From: Haloarcula sp.
GTDB lineage: Archaea > Halobacteriota > Halobacteria > Halobacteriales > Haloarculaceae
Assembly (NCBI GenBank): GCA_028275075.1
Contig: JAQCNK010000357.1
Location: 1 to 6,487, forward strand
Reading direction: 5' to 3'
Length of the DNA stretch: 6,487 nt
The notes beneath the pieces were generated by a model, which saw only the letters and a program-made list of their open reading frames with translations, did no database searches and had not been told where the DNA came from. Of this stretch, positions 6,479-6,487 are shown piece by piece. Numbering within the stretch: position 1 is the stretch's first letter; each line of letters opens with the position of its first letter. The position numbers and the translations under genes are program-made.

Positions 6479-6487
6479 TTAGTTGAG
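6479..6487 (-). CDS. possible 3' end of preceding gene, expected nuoI
   Basis: The minus strand reads CTC AAC TAA just before the nuoJ1 start, which would be Leu-Asn-stop one base upstream of the ATG. Stop-start spacing this tight is the rule in this cluster. In haloarchaeal nuo operons nuoI precedes nuoJ1. Nine bases cannot establish reading frame or identity, so this is inference from gene order only. Confidence 0.3.
   Translation of the reverse strand, partial: LN

Noticed and set aside
1..6487. Mobile elements, CRISPR arrays or a defence island
   Set aside because: No transposase, terminal repeats, integrase or regular repeat-spacer pattern is present. The tRNA is a potential integration site, but the sequence past its 3' end is outside the window.

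Overview
The window is the distal part of a respiratory complex I-type operon from a halophilic archaeon, followed by a tRNA gene. All genes lie on the minus strand, so transcription runs from high to low coordinates. In that order they are nuoJ1, nuoJ2, nuoK, nuoL, nuoM, nuoN, then a 222-base spacer and a tRNA-Val (anticodon CAC). The haloarchaeal assignment rests on several things: high-GC, GC3-rich coding; a NuoJ split into two adjacent genes; a strongly acidic cytosolic-type tail on NuoJ2; strong GGAGG-type ribosome binding sites; and a tRNA without an encoded CCA, preceded by an AT-rich TATA-like box. The order J1-J2-K-L-M-N is the one known from haloarchaea such as Haloferax and Haloarcula. 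I would guess a Haloarcula-like organism, but only weakly.

Layout. Bases 6479-6487 are probably the last codons of the preceding gene, expected to be nuoI. nuoJ1 (6208-6477) and nuoJ2 (5798-6211) together make up the usual five-helix NuoJ. nuoK (5493-5798) is the small subunit with two membrane glutamates. nuoL (3385-5490), nuoM (1856-3385) and nuoN (299-1855) are the three large antiporter-like subunits. Successive genes overlap by a few bases, abut, or are 2 bases apart (ATGA, TGATG, TAACGATG, TAATG, TAG|ATG). For nuoJ2, K, L, M and N the Shine-Dalgarno sequence lies inside the last codons of the gene before it. This indicates one polycistronic message with coupled translation. For nuoL and nuoM the longest open frame begins at a GTG that sits inside the ribosome binding site, so I moved both starts three codons downstream to ATG.

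Function. J1, J2 and K contribute to the link between the quinone site and the proton channels, while L, M and N form the channel array of the membrane arm. The Lys/Glu residues of the charged axis can be seen in K, L, M and N. In haloarchaea the complex is known to lack the NADH-oxidising module NuoEFG, so its electron donor is uncertain; this window cannot settle that.

The spacer 77-298 holds a TATA-like box for the tRNA and a nested pair of inverted repeats that could fold in RNA. I saw no clear terminator there. Overall this is an ordinary core respiratory locus. I found no new defence, mobile or biosynthetic system. The points worth a second look are the intergenic structure, the acidic residues in the last helix of NuoJ2, and the embedded ribosome binding sites.
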